The position numbers were made by a program, and so were the translations under genes. From Maioricimonas rarisocia (GTDB lineage: Bacteria; Planctomycetota; Planctomycetia; Planctomycetales; Planctomycetaceae), in the NCBI RefSeq assembly GCF_007747795.1, contig NZ_CP036275.1, positions 124,001 through 188,000 of the forward strand: a stretch of 64,000 bases of DNA, read 5' to 3'. The notes beneath the pieces were generated by a model. The model was not told the DNA's origin. It saw nothing but the letters and a program-made list of their open reading frames with translations, and made no database searches. Shown in pieces: positions 10,440 to 18,029 of this stretch; positions within the stretch are counted from its first letter, which is position 1; the number at the start of each line of letters is the position of its first letter.

Positions 10440-12131
10440 ATGGAGTCCACCGTTCCGACGATCGCCATCCTTCTGGCTGGCGTCGTTGTGGTCGTGGGGG
10501 GGATCCTGTTTCTGCGCCTGCACGCCTTTCTGGCGCTGACACTGGCCGCCTTTCTCGTGGCGGCACTCACGCCGCAGACAGCTCTGCAGCGATACTTCTT
10601 CGAGCAGGAATCGCTTTCGGTGGTCGACATCGCCGACGATGGAGCCGTCCTGCTCGGCGGAAGGAAGGCCGCGGGACTGCAATCGGGAGACCGCCTGCAG
10701 GTGATCGGCCAGTCGGAAGGGGGCAACTGGGAACCGGTCGGCATGCTCCGTGTCGACGGACCGGCGTCCGAAGCAAGCGCTCTTCCGTTGCGTGCCTTCC
10801 CGGCAGAGGGCAACGTCTCGCCAGCCGACCTTCAGGCCGGGCGACTGCTGGCGGTCACACCGGCATCGACCCTGTCTGTGACGTCGAAGCTGAAGCAGAC
10901 GATCGGCGGGCGTGTGGCGGAAGGCTTCGGCAACACCTGCATGAAGATCGGCATTCTGATCGCCATGGCGGGGATCATCGGCAAATGCCTGCTCGACAGT
11001 GGTGCGGCCGATCGGATCGTGCGGACCGCGCTGCGGTGGTTCGGCGAACCGGGGGCGCCCGTCGCCTTCATGAGCAGTGGTTTTCTGCTCGGCGTGCCGG
11101 TCTTCTTCGATACGGTCTTCTACCTGATGATCCCGCTCGGCAAGGCGATGCGGATGCGGACCGGCCGCAACTATCTGCTGTATGTGCTCACGATCGTCTG
11201 CGGTGCGACGATGGCCCATTCGCTCGTCCCACCCACGCCAGGGCCGCTGCTCGTCGCCGAGGAACTGAACGTGAACCTCGGCACCATGATCCTGGCCGGC
11301 AGCATCGTGGGATTGTTCTGTGCGGCATTCGGTTTGCTGTATGCGTCGATGGCAAACCGCATCTGGGATCTGCCGCTGCGCGATTCTCCCGACATGTCGC
11401 TGGCCGAACTCGAAGAGCTCGCGCAGGTCGATGAGAGTCAGCTTCCTTCGTTCGGCATCGCCATCCTGCCGATCCTGCTTCCGGTCGTGCTGATCTCCGG
11501 CTACACGATTATCCAGCAGCAGCCGTTCGGGCTGGTTCTTTCGCCGGACGCCAACCGGGTTGCCGCGACGCTGGGAGACAAGAACATCGCGCTGGTCCTC
11601 TCGGCACTCGTCGCGATTGTCATGCTGGTCTGGCAGAAGCGGACAACCCGGCAGGAACTCTCGCATGCCGTCGGAGCGGCCCTCAGCAGTGCCGGCGTCA
11701 TCATTCTCATCACGGCAGCCGGCGGTGCATTCGGTGCGGTGCTGCGGCAGACGGGTGTTGCCAGCCTCATCAGTCAGCTTCCCCGCACCTCGCCGATCGT
11801 CATCTGCAGCCTGGCGTTTCTGATTACCACGGCGATCCGGACCGCACAGGGTTCGGCGACGGTGGCGATGATCACGGCGGTGGGAATCCTTTCCGGCCTG
11901 GCCCGCGACGGGAACCTCGGTTTTCATCCGGTCTATCTGGCGCTGGCAATCGGTTGCGGCTCCAAGCCGATTGCCTGGATGAACGACAGCGGCTTCTGGG
12001 TGATCACGCGGATGAGCGGCATGACCGAAGCAGAAGGGCTGAAATTCATCACGCCGATGACCACCTGCATGGGGCTGGTCGGGCTGGCGGTGGTCCTCGC
12101 CGGCGTGACACTGTTCCCGATGGCGGGGTAG
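10440..12131 (+). CDS. GntP-family permease with an N-terminal insert domain
   Basis: This 563-residue transporter belongs to the gluconate:H+ symporter (GntP) family. Diagnostic stretches include TIGGRVAEGFGNTCMKIG, FLLGVPVFFDTVFYLMIPL, HSLVPPTPGPLLVAEEL and RTAQGSATVAMITAVGIL. The ATG at 10440 has GGGAGG just upstream. A stretch of about 105 residues (about 48-155) is inserted after the second hydrophobic segment. It is hydrophilic and reads like a small beta domain with a PDZ-like AAGLQSGDRLQVIG motif. Ordinary GntP proteins of about 440-450 residues lack it. The substrate is probably a sugar acid, but only the family is visible. No kinase or dehydrogenase for a sugar acid lies next to it. 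Confidence 0.88.
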   Translation: MESTVPTIAILLAGVVVVVGGILFLRLHAFLALTLAAFLVAALTPQTALQRYFFEQESLSVVDIADDGAVLLGGRKAAGLQSGDRLQVIGQSEGGNWEPVGMLRVDGPASEASALPLRAFPAEGNVSPADLQAGRLLAVTPASTLSVTSKLKQTIGGRVAEGFGNTCMKIGILIAMAGIIGKCLLDSGAADRIVRTALRWFGEPGAPVAFMSSGFLLGVPVFFDTVFYLMIPLGKAMRMRTGRNYLLYVLTIVCGATMAHSLVPPTPGPLLVAEELNVNLGTMILAGSIVGLFCAAFGLLYASMANRIWDLPLRDSPDMSLAELEELAQVDESQLPSFGIAILPILLPVVLISGYTIIQQQPFGLVLSPDANRVAATLGDKNIALVLSALVAIVMLVWQKRTTRQELSHAVGAALSSAGVIILITAAGGAFGAVLRQTGVASLISQLPRTSPIVICSLAFLITTAIRTAQGSATVAMITAVGILSGLARDGNLGFHPVYLALAIGCGSKPIAWMNDSGFWVITRMSGMTEAEGLKFITPMTTCMGLVGLAVVLAGVTLFPMAG

Positions 12132-12135
12132 CGAT

Positions 12136-12275
12136 CAGGAGACCGGAAACAGGAATCAGGTAGCAGGCGAGCCTCGAGCGTGAGCTCCGGAGTGATGTTG
12201 CTGCACCAGGGGCGAACGTGTTCGCTGTGAGCACGCACAACGAAAGCCCACCGGCTGCGACCGGTGGGCCGTGCT
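12136..12275 (+). repeat. Dispersed composite repeat, copy 1
   Basis: A short degenerate run of CAGGAAA-like units leads into GCGAGCCTCGAGCGTGAGCTCC. Next come GGGGCGAACGTGTTCGCTG and the hairpin GCCCACCGG-CTGCGA-CCGGTGGGC (12246-12269). The same modules occur in the same order at 13835-14040. The hairpin has AAA before and TTT shortly after it, so it may also serve as a two-way terminator for the convergent genes. Confidence 0.75.
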
Positions 12276-12354
12276 TTCTCACGTCTCTCACCTCACGCCT
12301 TGCGAACCGCCTCCTGTGGCTGTCACAGGCGTTTTTGCAGCCACCCACGCGTAA

Positions 12355-12378
12355 GTGGGGCAGACATTCCTGTCTGCC
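12355..12378. repeat. Palindromic repeat GGCAGAC..GTCTGCC, copy 1
   Basis: The unit GTGGGGCAGACATTCCTG runs on into TCTGCC and forms a GGCAGA/TCTGCC stem. A near-identical copy is at 16543-16566. Confidence 0.7.
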
Positions 12379-12599
12379 CTTGTTCCACTCTGAGTGACCG
12401 TTTCAGCGTCGAGTGATTCCGGCACCCCTGTCAGAGTCTTGTGGATCTCTCGGCGGGTGAGCGTGAAGGCAGGCAGGAATACCTGCCCCACCTGGTCAAA
12501 GGTGGTGGGGGACTGAAATGCTGCTTCCCTGCTGACTCGCGGAACAGCTTTTCGCTGTCGCCAGCGGACAGACGCCGCAGACATTCCTGACGGCCCCTC

Positions 12600-12622
12600 G
12601 CTCCCTCACGGTCGCGGCTCGT
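12600..12622 (+). repeat. CTCACGGTCGCGGCTCG repeat, copy 1
   Basis: A 23-bp unit ending in CGCGGCTCGT recurs at 16571-16593 and 18273-18295 with one or no mismatch. All three copies are on the plus strand. Confidence 0.7.
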
Positions 12623-12634
12623 GTTTAACTCCCG

Positions 12635-13540
12635 TCACTCCTCCGCCGGCTGTTCAACTTCCGTCAGCTTCTCGATCATCTGTTCGAGCTGCTCGACCCG
12701 TTCCTTGAGCATGTTGATCTCTTTCCGCATCTCGCGGATCTGTCGCTCATTCCGTCCGGGAGGAGAAAACTCTTCGGGGATGCCCCGCCAGGGGAAGCCG
12801 CCGCCCGGCAGACGGTTTCCCGGTTCGGTCGGCGAATCGGGTGAGAAGAGTTCCGGCTGACCGTCCGGCCGGGGGGGCTGCACGTCTCCCCTTCGTCTTG
12901 GAGTGACGGCGACCGCCTGTTCGACGCCGCCCCGCAGGATGGTGAGCGTCAGTTCGTTCTCTCCAGCCTCGTCGATCGCTTCGTGCAGCACCTGTGCCGA
13001 GGTGATGTCACGATCGCCGGCGGCGATGATGATGTCGTGCTGCTCGATACCGGCTTTCGCGGCAGGGGAGTCGGGCACAACGCGACGGACGGCAACGCCG
13101 GTTTCGCCGAGGTGCAGCTGCGCGCGGGCCAGGTCGATGCTCTCGCTGAGAAGCAGGCCGATGACGAACTCACTGTTCGACGCGGAGGCATTCGCCCTCA
13201 GCTGTATCAGATTCCGGGGTCCACCCTGCAGTTGGATCGCTTCGAAGCTGCCATCGCCGCGGCGGATCAACAACTGCCCGTTTTCGATGACAGTATGCGG
13301 CTGGACCAGCGGGCGAAGCTGGCGCGGCTGCGGGATGGCAGCCGGATCATCTGCCTTCAGTTCGATCCGTCCCTGAACAACAGCGCCGTTCTCGCCGGCT
13401 CCCGTGATCGCTGCCGCGGGTGCGGCGGCAACGTCGTCGGCCGGCGGAGCGGCACTCACGAGCGAAGTGGAAAGAAACGCGGCGGATGCCAGGGCGGCAA
13501 GGCAGCACAAGATGTGGTTGCGGGAAGGCATACCGTTCAT
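12635..13540 (-). CDS. Secreted PDZ-domain protein with C-terminal coiled coil
   Basis: The 301-residue product starts at ATG 13540, with AAGGAG eight bases upstream. Its signal peptide (MNGMPSRNHILCCLAALASAAF) ends near residue 30. Residues about 100-130 carry a short repeat-like stretch (GQLLIRRGDGSFEAIQLQGG). A PDZ domain spans about 145-225: GVAVRRVVPDSPAAKAGIEQ is the ligand-groove segment and HDIIIAAGDRDIT the following strand. A Pro-rich linker leads to a heptad-patterned coiled coil over the last 35-40 residues (IREMRKEINMLKERVEQLE). No protease domain is present, so it is probably a periplasmic scaffold or adaptor, self-associating through the coil. Its upstream region is a repeat island. 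Confidence 0.85.
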   Translation of the reverse strand: MNGMPSRNHILCCLAALASAAFLSTSLVSAAPPADDVAAAPAAAITGAGENGAVVQGRIELKADDPAAIPQPRQLRPLVQPHTVIENGQLLIRRGDGSFEAIQLQGGPRNLIQLRANASASNSEFVIGLLLSESIDLARAQLHLGETGVAVRRVVPDSPAAKAGIEQHDIIIAAGDRDITSAQVLHEAIDEAGENELTLTILRGGVEQAVAVTPRRRGDVQPPRPDGQPELFSPDSPTEPGNRLPGGGFPWRGIPEEFSPPGRNERQIREMRKEINMLKERVEQLEQMIEKLTEVEQPAEE

Positions 13541-13750
13541 GAGATCGCTCCTTCGGCTGTTTCGCAGAACGCGTGCGAAGCGGTGTCCTGGCGCATATCG
13601 ATCGAGCCGCCAGCGACAGTTGTGATTCCGGTTCCAGATCCTTCCGGAACGCAACGGCCCGTGGCAGACGACTGTCGTGCGTCCACTGGCTTCACTCTAT
13701 CCGGGAGTCTGCGGGCGATCCAGATCAGTCTGTTGCGAGTGGGTATTGGG

Positions 13751-13932
13751 CAGGAGATAGGAAACAGGAGATAGGAAACAGGAGATAGGAAACAGGAGAT
13801 AGGAAACAGGAGATAGGAAACAGGAGATAGGAAACAGGAAACAGGAAACAGGAAACAGGAAACAGGAAACAGGAAACAGGAAACAGGAAACAGGAAACAG
13901 GAAACAGGAAACAGGAAACAGGAAACAGGAAA
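13751..13932 (+). repeat. Tandem minisatellite: 6 x 14 bp then 14 x 7 bp
   Basis: Six exact head-to-tail copies of CAGGAGATAGGAAA (13751-13834) are followed by fourteen exact copies of CAGGAAA (13835-13932). The 14-mer is a 7-mer pair in which one unit reads CAGGAGAT minus a base, so the two zones share one origin. The lack of any variation within zones implies recent slippage or expansion. There are no spacers, so it is not CRISPR. Confidence 0.97.
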
Positions 13933-14086
13933 CAGGCGAGCCCGGAGCGTGAGCTCCGGGATGATCACGCAGAACGAAGGGGGCGAACGTGTTCGCTGTG
14001 AGGGGGCACCTCGAAAGCCCACCGGCTGCATCCGGTGGGCGATCCTGCGAGTGGCCCACATTCCAGCACGAAGCGCAAGCGAGTGG
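13933..14086 (+). repeat. Dispersed composite repeat, copy 2
   Basis: Directly after the minisatellite come CAGGCGAGCCCGGAGCGTGA, GGGGCGAACGTGTTCGCTG and the hairpin GCCCACCGG-CTGCAT-CCGGTGGGC (14017-14040). The unit CCAGCACGAAGCGCAAGCGA at 14063 follows and recurs at 16481 and 16666. Order and spacing match copy 1 at 12136-12275. Confidence 0.8.
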
Positions 14087-14422
14087 TGAACGAGTCGGGC
14101 GCGACGTCGCTGCAATCAGGAGCATGGGCTCCGGGGTTAAATCCGTGAAGCGCGCGGGGTGCCCCTGAGCTGACACGCGGGGCCTGCCTGTGACTTTGCA
14201 GGACATCCCTTCGCGACTCAAACTGCACGCCATTTCGTGCTGGGACCAGTCCCAGCCTACCTGCTGCGCGACGACCACCAGCCACCCTCAGCGCGCAGCC
14301 GTGAGCCTTGCGGGGACCGCATGGCCACTCCGCTGCGCGGCGAGGCCATGCCACCCGGCTCGCCCTTTCCAGGCAAGCGTGTTGCATCCACTGAAACAGT
14401 CTCCGGCGGTCGGCGGCCCGGC

Positions 14423-16267
14423 TCAATCCGGCGATGAAGGCGGAATCACCGGCAGGACGATGCGGCTGGGATGAGACGCGTCGTGGTAGATCGTCTGCGT
14501 GGCGACTTCGGTCCGGCGATGGCGGTTCAGCGGTTCTCCCGTATTCGGATTGACGTCAAACCGCGGGAAGTTCGAACTCGAGATGTCGACGCGGATGCGA
14601 TGCCCCTTCTTGAAGACATTCGAAGTCGGGTAGAGCTTGATCGTGAACTCATACACTTCGCCCGGTTCCATCAACACTTCTTTCTCGAGTGACTCGCGGA
14701 ACCGCGCACGGACGATACCGTCCCCGATGTTGAGATCGAACCCGCCCGGCCAGTCGTCCGAAGGGGGGTAGACGTCGATGAGCTTGGCCGTGAAGTCCGT
14801 GTCGACGGCCGAGCTGGACGCGAACAGGCGGACCTCGATCTCGCCGGTCACTTCGAGGTCCTGTGCGAGCGGCTCGGACTGAAAGACCAGTACGTCGTTA
14901 CGGGCCGAGATCGGTATCGGCTCCTGGAAGTTCCACAGATGGGGACCACCCTTCTGGTTCCAGGCACCCTGCACGAGAATGTCGTTGCCGGACGACACGT
15001 TGCCGCCAATCGTGGGGACGGGGTCCTCGGGGTCGAACTGATACTGCGACGTCGCTTCATCGACCTGGGGGCGCGTCGTGGACAGGCCGCCGTCGGGTTG
15101 GAGGAAGTAGTCGGTGTACCGGGTGCGGGCGAGCGGCCACTCGTGTTCGTTTCGCCAGTATCCACCGTGTTGGAGGCGTCCTTTCTCGTCTTTGCTGCCG
15201 TCACCGGTTCCCATCACGAAGATGCGGACGGGCGTCTTGAACGGATCGGCCTTGCCGACGGAGTTGTCGATCCCCTTCAGCCAGTGGTCATACCATTCCC
15301 GCCGCCAGCCCCACTGGTCGGCAATGGCTGCCTCCTTGCCGAAGTTGACCTGCCCGTGGGTAGACGACGATTGCCGGCCGTGAATCCAGGGGCCCATGAT
15401 CATGTACACGGGGCCCTTGATCGTCCTGCTGAGGGCCATGAAGTTGGCGGTGTTGTTTCCGCCCCAGGAGTCGTACCAGCCGGAGACAAGGTAGACGGGG
15501 ATGTCCTTGTAGTTCCCGGGAGAGTCCGCGACGTTAACCGCTCCCCAGAACTCGTCGTTGACCCCATGCTCCATCGCGGAAACCAGCCAGTCCTCGTACT
15601 CGGGTGAGAGCCTCAGCGGTGTCTGTCCCCGCCGCAGCGGGAAGTGCTCGAGGTAGGCCATTCGCTGATCCGCCATCTCTTCGAGGACGGCGGCCGTGCC
15701 GGGATCGCGGGCGGCCCGGCTGCCCCGGCCGGCGTTGAGCATGATCCAGTTCCAGAAGCGCAACTCGAAGGCCCCGGCATTGCGAAGGCTCTGACGCCCC
15801 ATGTTGGACATCGCATCCACGGGGATCACGGTCTTCAGTTCGGGAGCTCCGGCGAGAGCCATCGCATGCTGTGTTCCGCCGAAGTATGACGTGCCGATCA
15901 TTCCGATCTTGCCGTCGCACCATGGCTGGCGTCCGATCCAGGCGGCACAGTCGACGCCGTCGCGACCGTCGTCGCTGAGCATCCGCCAGACCCCTTCGGA
16001 CTTGTATCGTCCCCGGGTGTCCTGCGCGACGAAGACGTACCCGTGCGTGGCGTAGTACGCGCCCATCGACTTGCTGCCGTCCTTGTTGTATGGCAACCGC
16101 GAAAGAATGACGGGCAACGGGTCATCGAGTGGCTGGTCGTCGCGGGCAGGCCGATAGATGTCCGTTGCCAGCCGCACGCCGTCCCGCATTGGAACCATGA
16201 CATCGCGCTCGACGACGAAGTCATCGGCACGAACCGAGCTACAGCAGGCTGCCCACAGCAGCAGCAA
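14423..16267 (-). CDS. CocE/NonD family hydrolase (X-Pro dipeptidyl-peptidase-like), secreted
   Basis: The 614-residue product has the CocE/NonD alpha/beta-hydrolase layout. An N-terminal hydrolase domain holds the nucleophile elbow GTSYFGG near residue 126, the acid in VSGWYDSWGG and the histidine in MGPWIHGR. A C-terminal jelly-roll domain follows (EVRLFASSSAVDTDFTAKL). It cleaves esters, beta-lactam-like amides or X-Pro peptides; the substrate is open. A hydrophobic leader ending SSVRA indicates export. The start is uncertain: TTG at 16267 gives a leader without basic residues. An in-frame stretch upstream adds HRRHQWA and begins near an ATC codon placed correctly after AGGAG. The true start may therefore lie about 10-13 codons upstream. 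Confidence 0.85.
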   Translation of the reverse strand: MLLLWAACCSSVRADDFVVERDVMVPMRDGVRLATDIYRPARDDQPLDDPLPVILSRLPYNKDGSKSMGAYYATHGYVFVAQDTRGRYKSEGVWRMLSDDGRDGVDCAAWIGRQPWCDGKIGMIGTSYFGGTQHAMALAGAPELKTVIPVDAMSNMGRQSLRNAGAFELRFWNWIMLNAGRGSRAARDPGTAAVLEEMADQRMAYLEHFPLRRGQTPLRLSPEYEDWLVSAMEHGVNDEFWGAVNVADSPGNYKDIPVYLVSGWYDSWGGNNTANFMALSRTIKGPVYMIMGPWIHGRQSSSTHGQVNFGKEAAIADQWGWRREWYDHWLKGIDNSVGKADPFKTPVRIFVMGTGDGSKDEKGRLQHGGYWRNEHEWPLARTRYTDYFLQPDGGLSTTRPQVDEATSQYQFDPEDPVPTIGGNVSSGNDILVQGAWNQKGGPHLWNFQEPIPISARNDVLVFQSEPLAQDLEVTGEIEVRLFASSSAVDTDFTAKLIDVYPPSDDWPGGFDLNIGDGIVRARFRESLEKEVLMEPGEVYEFTIKLYPTSNVFKKGHRIRVDISSSNFPRFDVNPNTGEPLNRHRRTEVATQTIYHDASHPSRIVLPVIPPSSPD

Positions 16268-16480
16268 TGCCCATTGGTGTCTACGGTGGATGATGTCGAT
16301 CTCCTGGTGCTCTGGCCGCGCGCGGTTCGTTGAGGATAAAGCGAGCTGGTGCCACCGCGCATCGATACCGCTCGCCGGGATGTGACGATCACGGTATCGG
16401 CTGTCTGGCGGCGTGTCATCTCAGCGGTTGCGGGGTGCATTGTGGAACGCCGGGTGCCACGGCCTCCGGCCGTGCTGCGA

Positions 16481-16504
16481 CCAGCACGAAGCGCGAGCGA
16501 GTGG
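16481..16504 (+). repeat. CCAGCACGAAGCGCGAGCGA repeat
   Basis: A 24-bp unit shared, with one substitution each, with 14063-14086 and 16666-16689. Confidence 0.7.
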
Positions 16505-16542
16505 TGCCGGGGACGCTGTGTCAGGTCATCGAGGCGCAGGAG

Positions 16543-16593
16543 GTGGGGCAGACGCTCCTGTCTGCCGTCCGCTCCCTGACGGTCGCGGCTCGT
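16543..16593 (+). repeat. GGCAGAC palindrome plus CGGTCGCGGCTCG tail, copy 2
   Basis: The two repeat modules seen separately at 12355 and 12600 are here joined within 51 bp. This shows they are mobile or recombining modules and not a fixed unit. Confidence 0.65.
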
Positions 16594-16860
16594 GTGTCAT
16601 TCTCTGAGTGACGGCAGGGTGCCATGCTCGCCCTTTAGAGGCGAGCATGTTGCTGCATCACAATACCAGCACGAAGCGCCAGCGAGTGCTTCGGATGTGG
16701 GGCACGCAATTGCGTTCGCCGGGCCGATAAGGGCATTCTGCTCTGCGGAGCTTCCGATTTCCACTTGTAGACGGATGTACAGAAGCGGTAAGATCGGCGT
16801 GGCGGAGACGAGAGTACAGTCGGCAGGGTTCTGGTCAAGGTACAAAAGGACTTGTCAGCG

Positions 16861-17028
16861 ATGCTTGTAGTGACGATGAAGTGCCAGATGTGCGGTCAGC
16901 GATTCGAAACGCAAGTTCTTGATCGCAGCGATCCTCGAGAAAGATTCGTTTCGGGGCAGCCCGTGCGTTGCCCTGAGTGCAACTCCACTTATGTGGAGTC
17001 AGTCTACCGCGTTCGCCATGCAGGCTGA
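16861..17028 (+). CDS. Small zinc-ribbon protein upstream of the TIR gene
   Basis: A 55-residue frame starts MLVVTMKCQMCGQRFETQ and ends SVYRVRHAG. It has two knuckles, CQMC (residues 8-11) and CPEC (37-40), with a 25-residue loop between them, the pattern of a rubredoxin-like zinc ribbon. The start is ATG at 16861. It stops 50 bp before the TIR gene on the same strand, and the TIR gene has its own strong ribosome site, so the two are probably one transcript. The protein may bind nucleic acid or a partner through the ribbon. I do not recognise a named family. Its lower GC look, shared with the TIR gene, supports joint acquisition. Confidence 0.7.
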   Translation: MLVVTMKCQMCGQRFETQVLDRSDPRERFVSGQPVRCPECNSTYVESVYRVRHAG

Positions 17029-17078
17029 TGGGAATGTTCCTGACCCATCTCATCTGAGTGCTGGAGGAGTTGTCCTAA

Positions 17079-18029
17079 GTGGTCAAGGTGTTCTTCTCGT
17101 ATTCCCATCGCGACGAAAGCATGCGTAACGAGCTGGAGGTTCATCTGCAGATGCTCCGCCGGCAAAGAATCGTGCAGACATGGCACGATCGGCGGATCGA
17201 AGCTGGCAAGGACATTCACTCCAAGATCGATGAGCAGCTGGAATCGGCAGACATCATTCTGCTTCTCGTCAGTCCGTATTTCCTAGCATCTGACTATTGC
17301 TACGATGTTGAGATGAAGCGTGCGATGGAACGCCATTCGGATGGGGCGGCGTGTGTGATACCAATCATTCTGGAGCCGTGTGATTGGAAGCCCGCTCCTT
17401 TTGGCAACCTTCTGGCAGTCCCAACAGATGGCAAGCCTGTCTCGAAGTTTACGAACATGCATGATGCGTTTCTCGAAGTCGTCACAGCAATTCGAGAAGC
17501 GGCAACCCGCATGCTTGGCGAAGGTGCGGAATACGCCACGGGACTTTCAGACACTAGCACCGCCGTTGAATTACTGGTCGAGAGCGAGCATCGTTCCAGC
17601 AATCTCCGAGTGCGAAAGTCCTTTAACGACCAGGAGCGTGACGAGTTTCTGGACGGGGCATTCAACTACATTGCCAATTTCTTCGAGAACTCGTTGCAGG
17701 AATTGGAGAAACGCAATGTGGACGTGACGACGCGCTTCAAGAGGTCGTCAGAATCGAAGTGGTCTGCATTCGTCTATCGTAGAGGGGATACGGCATCCGA
17801 ATGCTGTGTGCAGATTGACGAAGCAATAGGGCGCAGCATCACCTATTCCTCGAATGCTTCCATGTACTCTGGGTACAACGAGTCGCTGTCGGTAGTGGAT
17901 GACGGGTTCACGCTCTTTCTTCGGCCGCTGGGTACCGCGATGCTGGCTAGAGACTTTGGGGACGCGTTGCCGTATGAAGGGGCAGCAGAGTACTTCTGGG
18001 CGATTTTGATTCGTCCGCTTCAGTCGTAG
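17079..18029 (+). CDS. TIR-domain protein with an unassigned C-terminal domain
   Basis: The 316-residue product begins with a TIR domain, residues 1-140. VFFSYSHRDE is box 1, TWHDRRI follows, and the putative catalytic glutamate E78 lies in SPYFLASDYCYDVEMKRA, the expected position for bacterial NAD-cleaving TIR proteins. Residues about 165-316 form a second domain containing SFNDQERDEFLDGAFNYIA and a beta-rich end with GFTLFLRPLG that I cannot place. It would be the sensor or substrate domain. The GTG start at 17079 has GGAGGAG nine bases upstream. Base composition is visibly less GC-rich than its neighbours and repeat islands flank it on both sides. An anti-phage or signalling role is inferred from the family. 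Confidence 0.85.
   Translation: MVKVFFSYSHRDESMRNELEVHLQMLRRQRIVQTWHDRRIEAGKDIHSKIDEQLESADIILLLVSPYFLASDYCYDVEMKRAMERHSDGAACVIPIILEPCDWKPAPFGNLLAVPTDGKPVSKFTNMHDAFLEVVTAIREAATRMLGEGAEYATGLSDTSTAVELLVESEHRSSNLRVRKSFNDQERDEFLDGAFNYIANFFENSLQELEKRNVDVTTRFKRSSESKWSAFVYRRGDTASECCVQIDEAIGRSITYSSNASMYSGYNESLSVVDDGFTLFLRPLGTAMLARDFGDALPYEGAAEYFWAILIRPLQS

Larger units (their letters stand above)
12132..12634. other. Repeat island, no gene
   Basis: These 503 bp between convergent genes (GntP on plus, PDZ protein on minus) contain only dispersed repeats. They include a degenerate GGAAACAGG-type leader at 12136-12170, a GCGAGC...GTGAGCTCC element, a GCCCACCGG hairpin, a GGCAGACATTCCTGTCTGCC palindrome and the tail motif CTCACGGTCGCGGCTCG. 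Parts of each recur in the islands at 13.7-14.1, 16.3-16.7 and 18.3 kb. Confidence 0.7.
13541..14422. other. Large repeat island with a minisatellite, no gene
   Basis: These 882 bp separate the PDZ gene from the CocE-like gene. They contain a tandem array at 13751-13932 and a long copy of the dispersed composite repeat at 13933-14086, followed by GC-rich sequence without a convincing reading frame. Open frames across the array encode only artificial VSCFLFP repeats. Confidence 0.75.
16268..16860. other. Repeat island, no gene
   Basis: These 593 bp hold two copies of the CCAGCACGAAGCGC..GCGAGTG unit (16481-16504, 16666-16689). They also hold the GGCAGAC palindrome (16543-16566), the CTGACGGTCGCGGCTCG tail (16571-16593) and a GCTCGCC..GGCGAGC hairpin near 16626-16648. 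The last 150 bp before 16861 look different and are probably the leader of the zinc-ribbon/TIR unit. Confidence 0.65.

Noticed and set aside
9111-11927. A 938-codon open frame on the minus strand
   Set aside because: It lies antisense to the histidine kinase and GntP genes, whose motifs are unmistakable; the translation is Arg/Gln/His-rich low-complexity of the kind produced by GC-rich antisense frames.
13751-13932. Regular array suspected as CRISPR
   Set aside because: Units are directly adjacent with no spacers and are only 7 or 14 bp; no cas gene is near.
13537-14278. Open frames encoding repeated VSCFLFP peptides on the minus strand
   Set aside because: They are translations of the 7-bp minisatellite; there is no ribosome site and no conserved flanking protein sequence.
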